Positions 18,286-25,505 of a stretch of DNA of 64,000 nucleotides are shown piece after piece; position 1 is the first letter of the stretch, and every line of letters begins with the position of its first letter. A program made the position numbers and the translations under genes. The stretch spans positions 2,817,001 through 2,881,000 of the forward strand of contig NC_011666.1 of assembly GCF_000021745.1 (NCBI RefSeq), read 5' to 3'. The notes below the pieces were generated by a model, which saw only the letters and a program-made list of their open reading frames with translations, ran no database searches and was not told the DNA's origin. This DNA comes from Methylocella silvestris BL2. GTDB lineage: Bacteria; Pseudomonadota; Alphaproteobacteria; Rhizobiales; Beijerinckiaceae.

Positions 18286-19479
18286 TCACTTGCCCTCGGC
18301 GAAACGCGCGGCGCCAATCTCAGGCGCCGGCATCGTGCGCTCCAGCTGCTCGAACGCCGCCAACGCGAGGTCGGCCGGAATCATTTCGGTCAATTTGCAA
18401 AAGGACGTGGCGCCGCTGGAAAAGCCGCCATTTTCGGAAAGCTTGTTGACGGGCGCGCCGCCGCCGCAGACTGAAAAATATTCGCAGCTCTGACGGCAAA
18501 GCTCGACGCCCGCCGCAATGTCGCGCGTCATCGCCGTCATCGCTTCGCCGCCTAGCATGGCCTCGAGCGAATCGGTCAAAATATTGCCCACGATAAAATC
18601 ATTATAGGCCGCATTCTTGAGGCCGAGCAGCTCCGGCGAAAAGCTCGACACCGACCCGTCGCAGGCGACATTCAGCATGCCGAAAGGCTCGACCTGCGCA
18701 TTGCCCATGTCGCAGCTTTCGGGCCGGAAAATCCGTTCGAGCATGTCGTCGATTTCGCGGATGAATCGCACCTGTCCGCTCTGGCGCGCGAGAGTCCAGA
18801 AGCGGCTGAGGAATTCACGAAAACGGCGCGGCGTGTCGGCGGCGGCGAAGAGGCCGGAGACGTGATCGCCTTCCGATTCCTCCACATTGAAGCAAATGTC
18901 CTCGACCCCTTCGGCGAGATAGAAATCGAGCATCGCTTCCGGCGACTGCAAGCTTTCCGCCGAGAGCACCGAAATGACGTGAAATGGAACCTTCTCCCGC
19001 TGCAGCAGCCGCAGGCCGGCGATAGTCTGCGCAAAGGTGCCAAGTCCGGAGCGCGTCACGCGATTGGCGTCATGCAGAGCCTGCGGGCCGTCGATGCTGA
19101 CGCCCACGCCGACGTCCCATTGTTTGAACAGCGCGCACCACTCCGGCGAAATCAGCATGCCGTTGGTCTGGATCGCGTGGCGAACGGCGACCTCGGGCGG
19201 CCGCAACGCCTCGATCGCACGGAGGGCGGTCTCGTAATAGGAAACCGGCAGCACGAGCGGCTCGCCAGCGTGCCATATGACCGTCAGTTGGTCTGCGGAC
19301 CAACCGGAGGCGAAAATCTTGGAAAAGAGCGTGGTGATCACGCTCAGCTCCATCTTCGCTTTCTGGTTGCGGTCCGGCAGATAGCAGTAGCGGCAGTTGA
19401 TGTTGCAGAAAGGTGTGGGCTGCACCACCACTGTTTCGATGGTCGGCGCGGCCCGGCCGGTCGACAGCGCGTTCAGCAT
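18286..19479 (-). CDS. grrM: Radical SAM/SPASM peptide maturase, GrrM (GRRM) type
   Basis: This 397-residue radical SAM enzyme has the [4Fe-4S] motif at C25, C29 and C32 (FCNINCRYCYLPDRN) and a SPASM domain at the C-terminus with cysteines in ELCRQSCEYFSVCGGG and a final SFCKL. The N-terminal VVVQPTPFCNINC is typical of the maturase that modifies glycine-rich repeat peptides (GrrM/OscB), a maker of three-residue cyclophanes. An upstream frame extends to 19656 through the repeat DNA of the precursor gene, but ATG 19479 has GGAG before it. It begins 25 bases after the precursor stop, a two-gene operon. Confidence 0.88.
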   Translation of the reverse strand: MLNALSTGRAAPTIETVVVQPTPFCNINCRYCYLPDRNQKAKMELSVITTLFSKIFASGWSADQLTVIWHAGEPLVLPVSYYETALRAIEALRPPEVAVRHAIQTNGMLISPEWCALFKQWDVGVGVSIDGPQALHDANRVTRSGLGTFAQTIAGLRLLQREKVPFHVISVLSAESLQSPEAMLDFYLAEGVEDICFNVEESEGDHVSGLFAAADTPRRFREFLSRFWTLARQSGQVRFIREIDDMLERIFRPESCDMGNAQVEPFGMLNVACDGSVSSFSPELLGLKNAAYNDFIVGNILTDSLEAMLGGEAMTAMTRDIAAGVELCRQSCEYFSVCGGGAPVNKLSENGGFSSGATSFCKLTEMIPADLALAAFEQLERTMPAPEIGAARFAEGK

Positions 19480-19504
19480 GGCGCTCTCCAAGCCCTGCGG
19501 CGGC

Positions 19505-19921
19505 CTACCAGTTGCGCCAATTCCTCCAGCCGCCGTTGCGCCAGCCGTTGCGCCACGGAGCCCAGCCGCCATTGCGCCAGCCCCAGCCGCCGTTGCGCCA
19601 GCCGCCATTGCGCCAACCCCAGCCGCCGTTCCCCCAACGTCGCCGCCAGCCGCCATTCCCCCACCAGGCTTTGAGAACGTTGGGATAGCCCTCGACTTTA
19701 TCTTCCAGTTGGGCTGGCTGATCGCCGACGATTTGCGAAACGCCGTCGCGAATCGCTTTCAGCCGCGCGGCGATGCCTTCGTCGGAGCCGGCAGCGCCCG
19801 CCGCGGCGGATTGGCCCGAGACAGGAAGCGCCTCGGCGCGAACCGCGGCCAGCGCCACGGAGACGCCGAGAGCGCCAGCGGGCAGGAGAACGGATAGAGC
19901 GTCCAAAGTACGGTTGCGCAC
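19505..19921 (-). CDS. grrA: GrrA-type RiPP precursor, Trp/Gly/Asn-rich
   Basis: The 138-residue precursor has a hydrophobic, signal-like N-terminus ending near AEALPVSGQ, a charged helical leader (about residues 45-80), and a C-terminal core from residue 86 to 138 built almost only of W, G, R and N. The core holds 15 Trp and nine W-x-N triplets (two WGN, seven WRN). GrrM-type enzymes are known to join the aromatic residue to the third residue of such triplets. The GTG at 19921 sits 7 bases after GAGGGGAG; a TTG two codons earlier is possible. The maturase follows immediately. The usual third gene, a periplasmic-binding-protein-like grrP, is not seen. Confidence 0.85.
   Translation of the reverse strand: MRNRTLDALSVLLPAGALGVSVALAAVRAEALPVSGQSAAAGAAGSDEGIAARLKAIRDGVSQIVGDQPAQLEDKVEGYPNVLKAWWGNGGWRRRWGNGGWGWRNGGWRNGGWGWRNGGWAPWRNGWRNGGWRNWRNW
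19508..19666 (-). repeat. Degenerate tandem repeat encoding the W-x-N core
   Basis: The DNA encoding precursor residues 86-138 consists of near-repeats of a short unit encoding W-R-N-G-G. In the plus strand they read as variations of gccgccattgcgccag. The unit varies in length (WRNGG, WRNGGWG, WRN), so expansion and contraction by slippage is likely to have shaped the core. Confidence 0.75.
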
Positions 19922-20280
19922 AAGCAAACTCCCCTCATGTTTTTATGTAAGATAATGAGCCTGCGGCCTCTGCTGTCAAATCATAAAAGCCGTTGGCGCC
20001 GGAAGATTTACCGGCGGCGGATTTTCCCGCGAGCAACGCCGGTAAGGCAGCTTCCGCGTGTCCCCCGCGAGGCGCTTCAGCGCATATCATTCGAATAAGA
20101 AGCGCACGTGTCGACACTCGTATGGGCCATTGCCGCCCTGCGTCCACGAGCCAGATTTTTCGCGCTGAGAACGACCACTCGCGGCCGAAGCGCAAAAGGC
20201 CTCCGGCTCAATTTGAATGGCGCCCGCGGGCGGGAGCGTGAGCGTATATTCCCCGGCTGATCGCCTGGGGCCCCTGCCCC
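19922..20280. other. Intergenic region upstream of the RiPP operon
   Basis: These 359 bases separate the precursor start from the DUF1428 stop, both leftward. The AT-rich stretch just before the precursor (about 19930-19985) is the likely promoter zone. An 86-codon leftward open frame (19935-20195) lacks protein-like composition and I do not call it. Confidence 0.4.
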
Positions 20281-20634
20281 CTAAATCTCCAACAACGTTT
20301 GGAATCCGCCATAAATCATGCGCTTGGCGTCAAAGGGCGGATTCACCATGGTTTCCTTCAGCCGCGGGTCGGCCATGACCTTGGCGTTGATCGCGTCGCG
20401 CTGATCGCGGGACTCGTACAAGATCCAGGAAAACACCACGGTTTCATCCTCCTTGGCCTGCACCGCGCGCGGGAAGGAGGTGAGTTCGCCATAGGGCACG
20501 TCGTCGGCGACGCATTCGACGAAGGCGAGCGCGCCATATTCCTTCCAGAGCGCGCCGGCGGTTTGAGCCGCCTTTTTATAGTCTTCGATTTTCTCTTTCG
20601 GCACGGCGAGAACGAAACCATCGACATAGGGCAT
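20281..20634 (-). CDS. DUF1428 (YbaA-like) family protein
   Basis: This 117-residue protein matches the DUF1428 pattern: start MPYVDGFVLAVPKEK, central YGALAFVECVADDVPYG and VVFSWILYESR, and a C-terminal half with FDAKRMIYGGFQ. The family has a ferredoxin-like alpha/beta barrel fold and no agreed function. The ATG at 20634 follows AGGAGCG; the upstream frame to 20712 is unnecessary. It stands alone between the RiPP operon and a dehydrogenase gene. Confidence 0.85.
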   Translation of the reverse strand: MPYVDGFVLAVPKEKIEDYKKAAQTAGALWKEYGALAFVECVADDVPYGELTSFPRAVQAKEDETVVFSWILYESRDQRDAINAKVMADPRLKETMVNPPFDAKRMIYGGFQTLLEI

Positions 20635-20843
20635 TGGACGCTCCTTTGCTGGCAATGATCGAAGGACGATCGGGCGCTGTAGGATCCGACAAGGGCCGCC
20701 GACGTTGTGCATTCAGAAGCTTTAGCGGTTCTCGCACGCGTCATTTTGACGAGTCATTTCGGAATGAATGCCGTCTCGTCGCAATGGACAAAGACCCTCA
20801 TGGTTCGAGACGGGCTCTCCGAGCCGAGGGGAGTCAACGCCTC

Positions 20844-21731
20844 TCACTTCACCTCGAACCCGGCGTCCTCCGCGGCGCGTTTTGCGATCGCCGACCAGTC
20901 GAGCTCGCTGTCGCCATTGGCTCTCGCAGCGAGAAAGCGATCGCGGATAATGGCGGCGAAGGGCAGCGGGACTTCGAGCTTTTCCGCCGCCTGCTGCAAC
21001 AGCCTGTTGTCCTTCTGGCCGAGCGGCATTTTAAAGCCGGGCGGCGAAAACTTGCCTTCCAGTATCAACCCGCCATAGGTTTTGTAGACCGGTGCGGAAA
21101 ACAGCGATTCGGTTAACAGCTCGAAAACCTTCTGCGTTTCAATTCCACCCTTGGCGGTTAGCGCAAAGGCTTCGGCGAGGCTTTCTATGACGCAGGTAAT
21201 CAGAAAATTGCCCGTGAGTTTGACAAGATTGGCCTGCGCCGGCTCCTCGCCCATGACAAAGATTTTTTGGCCGACCGATTCCAGCGCGGGCGTGATTTTC
21301 GCAATCGCATCCGGCTTGCCCGCCGCGGCGATAAAAAGCTTTTGCGCTTCCGCCGCCTCGGGCCGGCCGAACACCGGCGCGGCCGCATAAAGCTGCCCGC
21401 GCGCCGCATGCGCCTCGGTAAATTTGTCTGACAGCGCCACCGAAATGGTGCTCATCGAGACATGGACGGCGCCTTCGGCCAGCCCCTCGATCAGCCCGTC
21501 CTTGCCAAGCGTCACGGCTTCGGCGGCGCCGTCGTCGGCGAGCATGGTGATGGCGATGTCGGCGTCCTTGCAGGCGTCGGCCGGCGTGCGCTCGATGGCG
21601 ACGCCAAGCGCATGGATCGGCTTCGTCGGCTCGTAGCTGCGGTTCCAGGCAACGACCCTATGTCCGTTTTTCACGAGATTGCGGACCATGGCGCTGCCCA
21701 TGTTGCCAAGCCCCAGAAACGCAATATGCAT
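20844..21731 (-). CDS. NAD(P)-dependent beta-hydroxyacid dehydrogenase family protein
   Basis: This 295-residue protein belongs to the 3-hydroxyisobutyrate/6-phosphogluconate dehydrogenase-like family. It has the Rossmann loop FLGLGNMGSAMVRNL, an NRS motif after the second strand that suggests NADPH use, a substrate-binding FGRPEAAEA segment, and the catalytic Lys in NLVKLTGNF. It could be a glyoxylate/succinic semialdehyde reductase or an imine-reductase-like enzyme; the sequence alone does not decide. ATG 21731 follows GGAGC. DUF805 is 54 bases upstream. Confidence 0.85.
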   Translation of the reverse strand: MHIAFLGLGNMGSAMVRNLVKNGHRVVAWNRSYEPTKPIHALGVAIERTPADACKDADIAITMLADDGAAEAVTLGKDGLIEGLAEGAVHVSMSTISVALSDKFTEAHAARGQLYAAAPVFGRPEAAEAQKLFIAAAGKPDAIAKITPALESVGQKIFVMGEEPAQANLVKLTGNFLITCVIESLAEAFALTAKGGIETQKVFELLTESLFSAPVYKTYGGLILEGKFSPPGFKMPLGQKDNRLLQQAAEKLEVPLPFAAIIRDRFLAARANGDSELDWSAIAKRAAEDAGFEVK

Positions 21732-21785
21732 GGAGTGCTCCTTAGACCCTGTTGCAGGGTTCGTGATCCGTTGCGGCGTCAAGCG

Positions 21786-22166
21786 TCAGAGGAGAGAAGA
21801 CGCTCCTGTCGGCGGAAGACCGAAACGGTTGGGCGCCAGCGCGCCGCGTTCCGAATAGAAGAAGATGAGAAGCAGCAGCCCGATGCCGCTCAGCATCAGG
21901 AGCTGCCACCAGCCGGTGCGGTCGGTATCGTGCAGCCGCCGCACCGAAACGGCGATCAACGGCAGCAGCTGCCCGATCTCGGCGATGCTGAGAAAGAGGC
22001 CGGATCGCCAGCCGGCCGTTCCCAGCAGGCGATCGAGGATGAGCGCCGCGATGCAGATCAGGAAATAGATGAGTACAAAGCCCCAAAACTCCGCGCGCGA
22101 GGCGCGCCCGGTGAAGACGGCGTATTTGCGCAGGGCGCTAAGATAGTAATTCCAAAATTCCGTCAT
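21786..22166 (-). CDS. DUF805 membrane protein
   Basis: This 126-residue protein has three to four hydrophobic segments and the DUF805 pattern: an N-terminal aromatic stretch YYLSALRKYAVFTGRASRAEFW, the central RSGLF region, and VRRLHDTDRTGWW. Proteins of this family (YhaH, YhaI) sit in the inner membrane and have no assigned role. The gene lies between two oxidoreductase genes, all leftward. Confidence 0.88.
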   Translation of the reverse strand: MTEFWNYYLSALRKYAVFTGRASRAEFWGFVLIYFLICIAALILDRLLGTAGWRSGLFLSIAEIGQLLPLIAVSVRRLHDTDRTGWWQLLMLSGIGLLLLIFFYSERGALAPNRFGLPPTGASSLL

Positions 22167-22189
22167 GGTCGCCTCCCCAGACTTTAAAA

Positions 22190-23125
22190 CTATGCCTTCT
22201 GTGCTTCGCGCGCGCGTCGCGCCTCATAGGCTTTCAGATGCGCATAGGCGATGCGGAGCAGCGAAAAAGGGTCGGGTTCGGCTTTGCTTCGCTGCAAAAG
22301 ATCGCCGATGATGTGGTCGGCCTCGGTCGGCGCCCCGCGCTCGACGTCGCGCAGCATGGAGGCGACAAATTCCGATCCCGGCGCGGTCAGCATGGTGCGG
22401 CCGCGGATGATTGACGGCTCCCGCGGCGCATAGCCATTGTCGGCGGCGATCCCCGCGCATTCATCGAGCGTGGCGATGGCGAGGTCCGAGGCGCCCGCGG
22501 CGGCGATGTCGCCGGCGGCGGCGCGCATGAGGCAGGTAATGCTCGCGGCGGCGGCGATGAACGTCCACTTCTCCCACATTTCCAGCGCGATCTTGTCGCT
22601 GCGGCGCTCGTCGAAACCGGCGTTCGAGAGCGCCGCGCCAATGGAAGCGACCCGCTCCGCCTGCCCGACGCTGCGCGCGCCGTAAGCCAGATTGTGAAAA
22701 TTGCCGAAATGATGGATGCGGCCTTCGGCGTCGAGCGTCGTCGAGATCGAACAGAGGCCGCCGAGCACTTGCTCTGCGCCAAAGCTTTGGTCGAGCGCGT
22801 CGAGGTGGCGCATGCCGTTCAACAGGGGCAGGATCAAAGCGCCGGGACCGACGGCGGGCGCGAAGGATTCGATTGCGCCGTCGAGATCATAGGCTTTGCA
22901 GGATAAGATAATGAGGTCGAAATTCTTGGCCAACCGATCGGCGGAAATGGTTGGGGGCGCCGGCCAATCGATGTCGCCGAACGGGCTCTTGACGATCAGG
23001 CCGATCGCCGCGAGCTGCGCCGCGCGTTTCGCCCGCACCAGGAAGGTCACGTCGCGGCCGGCCTTTAAGAGACGGGCGCCGAAATAGCCGCCAATGGCGC
23101 CCGCGCCAACCACGAGTATGCGCAT
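22190..23125 (-). CDS. 2-dehydropantoate 2-reductase (ApbA/PanE family)
   Basis: The 311-residue product has the start MRILVVGAGAIGGYFGARL typical of ketopantoate reductases, an NADPH-binding RAKRA stretch, a substrate-helix Lys in the ILSCKAYDL segment, and the C-terminal APGSEFVASMLRDVERGAPTE motif of the family. PanE makes pantoate for coenzyme A, but many paralogues act on other 2-keto acids, so I leave the gene symbol blank. ATG 23125 is clear. The gene is divergent from the guanidine operon. Confidence 0.85.
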   Translation of the reverse strand: MRILVVGAGAIGGYFGARLLKAGRDVTFLVRAKRAAQLAAIGLIVKSPFGDIDWPAPPTISADRLAKNFDLIILSCKAYDLDGAIESFAPAVGPGALILPLLNGMRHLDALDQSFGAEQVLGGLCSISTTLDAEGRIHHFGNFHNLAYGARSVGQAERVASIGAALSNAGFDERRSDKIALEMWEKWTFIAAAASITCLMRAAAGDIAAAGASDLAIATLDECAGIAADNGYAPREPSIIRGRTMLTAPGSEFVASMLRDVERGAPTEADHIIGDLLQRSKAEPDPFSLLRIAYAHLKAYEARRAREAQKA

Positions 23126-23410
23126 TCCCGGTCCTTTCCAAATCCTGCCGCTCGCGCCATTTCGTCTCGGCCTTGAGTCGGCGAGCGGCGAACTCTAGAA
23201 CGCCGGCGCGGCGCGAACAATCATGCCGGACGGCCCGGCTCACCGGAGGGGCGAGCGCCCTTATTTTCGGTCAAGCCTGACTGCATTGCCGCCAAGTTGA
23301 TTATTTTCTCGGCGGCGAGAACGACGCGGGCTAGGCGGCAATCCATCCGGGCGCCCGTCACAGTCTTGATTTGAAACGAATATGCATCGCCAAACGCGTC
23401 CCTGCGCCGC
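23126..23410. other. Intergenic region before the guanidine operon
   Basis: This 285-base divergent gap contains no reading frame I support. It should hold the panE-like promoter on the left and any NtrC-type enhancer sites for the sigma-54-like promoter on the right. I did not find a convincing NtrC dyad by eye. A GGGC/GCCC hairpin followed by TTATTTT lies near 23250-23270. Confidence 0.4.
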
Positions 23411-23427
23411 TTGGCGCCTCATTTGCT
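23411..23427 (+). promoter_or_regulatory. Candidate sigma-54 (RpoN) promoter
   Basis: TTGGCGCCTCATTTGCT has GG and GC separated by exactly 10 bases, with TTGGC at -24 and TTGCT at -12, close to the RpoN consensus TGGCAC-N5-TTGCW. Counting C23426 as -12 puts the transcription start at about 23438, at the first bases of the riboswitch aptamer. RpoN control would fit a nitrogen-scavenging operon. Confidence 0.6.
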
Positions 23428-23435
23428 TTTAAGAG

Positions 23436-23555
23436 GACGTAGGCGGCTAGGGTTCCGATCGCTTTTTTGCGGTGCTGGTCCGAGAGCTGCGATCCAGCTG
23501 GGAGAAATCGGCTGGAGGCACGGCGGGACAAAAGCCCGGGAGACCAAACGACGTC
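23436..23555 (+). ncRNA. Guanidine-I riboswitch aptamer (ykkC class)
   Basis: The conserved blocks of the guanidine-I aptamer appear in order: GGCTAGGGTTCCG (23445-23457), CTGGTCCGAGAGC (23475-23487), and ACGGCGGGACAAAAGCCCGGG (from 23520) running into GAGA. A variable hairpin TCCAGC/GCTGGA (23493-23498 with 23511-23516) lies between. GACGT (23436-23440) can close the outer helix with ACGTC (23551-23555). This RNA binds free guanidinium and commonly controls guanidine carboxylase and ABC-transporter operons, exactly as here. Confidence 0.95.
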
Positions 23556-23606
23556 AGGGATTGGCGTCAGAATGGTCTCGCCAATCCCCTCACAATGGAG
23601 GATTGG
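23540..23606 (+). promoter_or_regulatory. Riboswitch expression platform with three competing helices
   Basis: Segment A, GAGACCA (23540-23546, within the aptamer's 3' part), can pair with A', TGGTCTC (23573-23579). Segment B, GGGATTGGCG (23557-23566), can pair perfectly with B', CGCCAATCCC (23579-23588). B' can instead pair through CCAATCC (23581-23587) with GGATTGG (23600-23606), which covers part of the GGAGG ribosome site (23597-23601). A:A' and B:B' interleave and so compete. Reading: guanidine holds A in the aptamer, B:B' forms and the ribosome site is free; without ligand A:A' forms and B' hides the ribosome site. Confidence 0.7.
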
Positions 23607-24680
23607 ATGTTGCCGACGAAAAAGCTCATTTCCCTTTGTCTTGGCGCTGCGCTTCTCTTCGGAGCCGCAAACGCCGCATTCGCCGCGCCGAAGAAAGAGT
23701 TCAAGCTCGCCTGGTCGATCTATGTCGGCTGGATGCCGTGGCAATGGGCCGACGAGACGGGAATCGTCAAGAAATGGGCCGATAAATACGGCATCAAGAT
23801 CGACGTCGTTCAGTTCAACGATTATGTCGAATCGATCAACCAATACACCGCCGGCGCCTTCGACGCCCTGACCGTCACCAACATGGACACTGTGGCTGTG
23901 CCCGGAGTTGGCGGCGTGGATTCGACCGCTGTCATCATCGGCGACTTCTCGAACGGCAACGACGCCGTTATCTTGAAGGACAAGACGAGCCTCAAGGACG
24001 TCAAGGGCCAGAAGATCAATCTCGTCCAGTTCTCGGTGTCGCATTATCTGCTCGCGCGGGCGCTGGATTCGATCGGCCTCAAGGAGCGCGACGTGACGGT
24101 GGTCAACACCTCCGACGCCGACATGGCCGCCGCTTTCGCCACTCCGGAGGTCACGGCCGTCACGACCTGGAATCCGATCGTCTCCGAAATCCTCAAGCGC
24201 AAGGACGCCCACAACGTTTTCAACTCGAGCCAGATTCCGGGCGAGATTATGGACCTTGCCATCGCCAACACCAAGACGCTGGAAGACAACCCGGATTTCG
24301 GCAAGGCGCTGGCCGGGATCTGGTATGAAACCATGGGGATCATGAGCGCCAACACGCCTGCCGGCGAGGCGGCGCGCGAAGCGATGGGCAAGGCCTCCGG
24401 CACGGATCTCGCCGGGTTTGAGTCGCAACTCAAGACGACGCGCATGTTCTTCACGCCGGGCGACGCCACGGCCTTCGCCAAGAGCGCGGCGCTGCCGAAG
24501 ACGACAAAGCTCGTCAATGAGTTTTTGTTCGAGCACGGACTGCTCGGCGACAACGCCAAGAGCGCCGAAGTCATCGGCGTAAAATTCCCGGACGGCTCCG
24601 TGTTTGGCGATCCGAACAAGATCGGCTTGCGCTTCGTCACCACCTATATGGACTCAGCCGCCGCGGCCGCGAAGAACTAG
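23607..24680 (+). CDS. ABC transporter substrate-binding protein (guanidine uptake, predicted)
   Basis: This 357-residue periplasmic binding protein has a signal peptide (MLPTKKLISLCLGAALLFGA, cleavage after AAFA) and the NMT1/TauA/SsuA-like fold with FKLAWSIYVGWMPWQWADETG at the start of the mature part. It is the first gene behind the guanidine-I riboswitch, so guanidine or a related cation is the likely ligand, although these genes are usually annotated as nitrate/taurine transport. The ATG at 23607 is chosen because GGAGG lies five bases before it and is the site the riboswitch would occlude; an ATG at 23595 lies upstream of that site. Confidence 0.88.
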   Translation: MLPTKKLISLCLGAALLFGAANAAFAAPKKEFKLAWSIYVGWMPWQWADETGIVKKWADKYGIKIDVVQFNDYVESINQYTAGAFDALTVTNMDTVAVPGVGGVDSTAVIIGDFSNGNDAVILKDKTSLKDVKGQKINLVQFSVSHYLLARALDSIGLKERDVTVVNTSDADMAAAFATPEVTAVTTWNPIVSEILKRKDAHNVFNSSQIPGEIMDLAIANTKTLEDNPDFGKALAGIWYETMGIMSANTPAGEAAREAMGKASGTDLAGFESQLKTTRMFFTPGDATAFAKSAALPKTTKLVNEFLFEHGLLGDNAKSAEVIGVKFPDGSVFGDPNKIGLRFVTTYMDSAAAAAKN

Positions 24681-24686
24681 CCGGCG

Positions 24687-25505
24687 ATGCGGCTGCTCTC
24701 GCTTCGCCCTGGCCGGGGAGCAAACCTCCTGCTCCCCGCGATCCCCTTCATCTTGTTGATCCTCGCCTACACGATCGGGTCGGCGGTCCGGCACGCCGGC
24801 AATCCGGACGACAAGCTTCTGCCCGGCCTTGACGCTCTTGTCGCGGCCGTGCAGCGGGTCGCTTTCTCGCCCGACAAGCGGACGGGGGAATATCTGCTGT
24901 GGAGCGATACGTTGGCGAGCCTCACGCGCCTTTGCGCCGGCCTTGCGATCGCCACCGTGACGAGCTGCGTTATCGGCCTCACAGTCGGGCTGTTGCCCTA
25001 TCTGCGCGTCCTGCTGACGCCGTTCATTGCGGTGTTGTCGATGATTCCGCCTTTGGCGATCTTGCCCATTCTGTTCATCATGTTCGGACTGGGCGAGGCC
25101 TCAAAAATCGTGTTGATCGTGATCGGCATTGCCCCCTTCATGACGCGTGATCTGGCGTTGCGGGTCAGCGAGCTTCCGGCCGAGCAGCTAATCAAGGCTC
25201 AGACTCTCGGCGCGACGACCTGGCAGATTCTGACGCGCGTCGTCGCGCCGCAAATGATGCCGCGGCTCATTGACTCGGTGCGTTTGTCGCTCGGGGCGGC
25301 GTGGCTCTATCTCATCGCCGCGGAGGCGATCGCCTCCGAAAGCGGCCTTGGCTTTCGCATCTTTCTGATGCGGCGCTATCTCGCAATGGATGTGATCCTG
25401 CCTTACGTCGCCTGGATCACCTTTCTCGCTTTCCTGTTCGACTTTATCCTCAGGCGGTTGCAGGGCGGCCTCTATCCCTGGTTCGCGGGGGCGCGCGCAA
25501 AATGA
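24687..25505 (+). CDS. ABC transporter permease (guanidine uptake, predicted)
   Basis: The 272-residue product has about six membrane segments and the binding-protein-dependent permease signature around EQLIKAQTLGATTWQILTRV, with an EAA-type loop for contact with the ATPase. It resembles SsuC/TauC-type permeases. It starts six bases after the binding-protein stop and its stop overlaps the ATPase start (ATGA), so the three are translated together. A single permease gene implies a homodimer. Confidence 0.9.
   Translation: MRLLSLRPGRGANLLLPAIPFILLILAYTIGSAVRHAGNPDDKLLPGLDALVAAVQRVAFSPDKRTGEYLLWSDTLASLTRLCAGLAIATVTSCVIGLTVGLLPYLRVLLTPFIAVLSMIPPLAILPILFIMFGLGEASKIVLIVIGIAPFMTRDLALRVSELPAEQLIKAQTLGATTWQILTRVVAPQMMPRLIDSVRLSLGAAWLYLIAAEAIASESGLGFRIFLMRRYLAMDVILPYVAWITFLAFLFDFILRRLQGGLYPWFAGARAK

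Noticed and set aside
19480..19656. N-terminal extension of the radical SAM enzyme through Ala/Gly repeats
   Set aside because: The stretch is the other-frame reading of the precursor repeat DNA. An ATG at 19479 with a good ribosome site sits right before the conserved domain.
19508..19666. Short repeats considered as a CRISPR array
   Set aside because: There are no spacers. The repeats are in frame and encode a continuous W-x-N peptide core beside its maturase.
19935..20195. 86-codon leftward open frame between grrA and DUF1428
   Set aside because: Its composition is not protein-like, no family is recognised, and the region is the likely promoter zone of the RiPP operon.
23250..23275. GGGC/GCCC hairpin followed by TTATTTT as a terminator
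   Set aside because: It would act on a rightward transcript, but the upstream genes run leftward, so there is no transcript for it to end.
23472..23606. Upstream extension of the binding-protein gene
   Set aside because: This stretch is the riboswitch and its expression platform. The signal peptide and ribosome site both point to ATG 23607.
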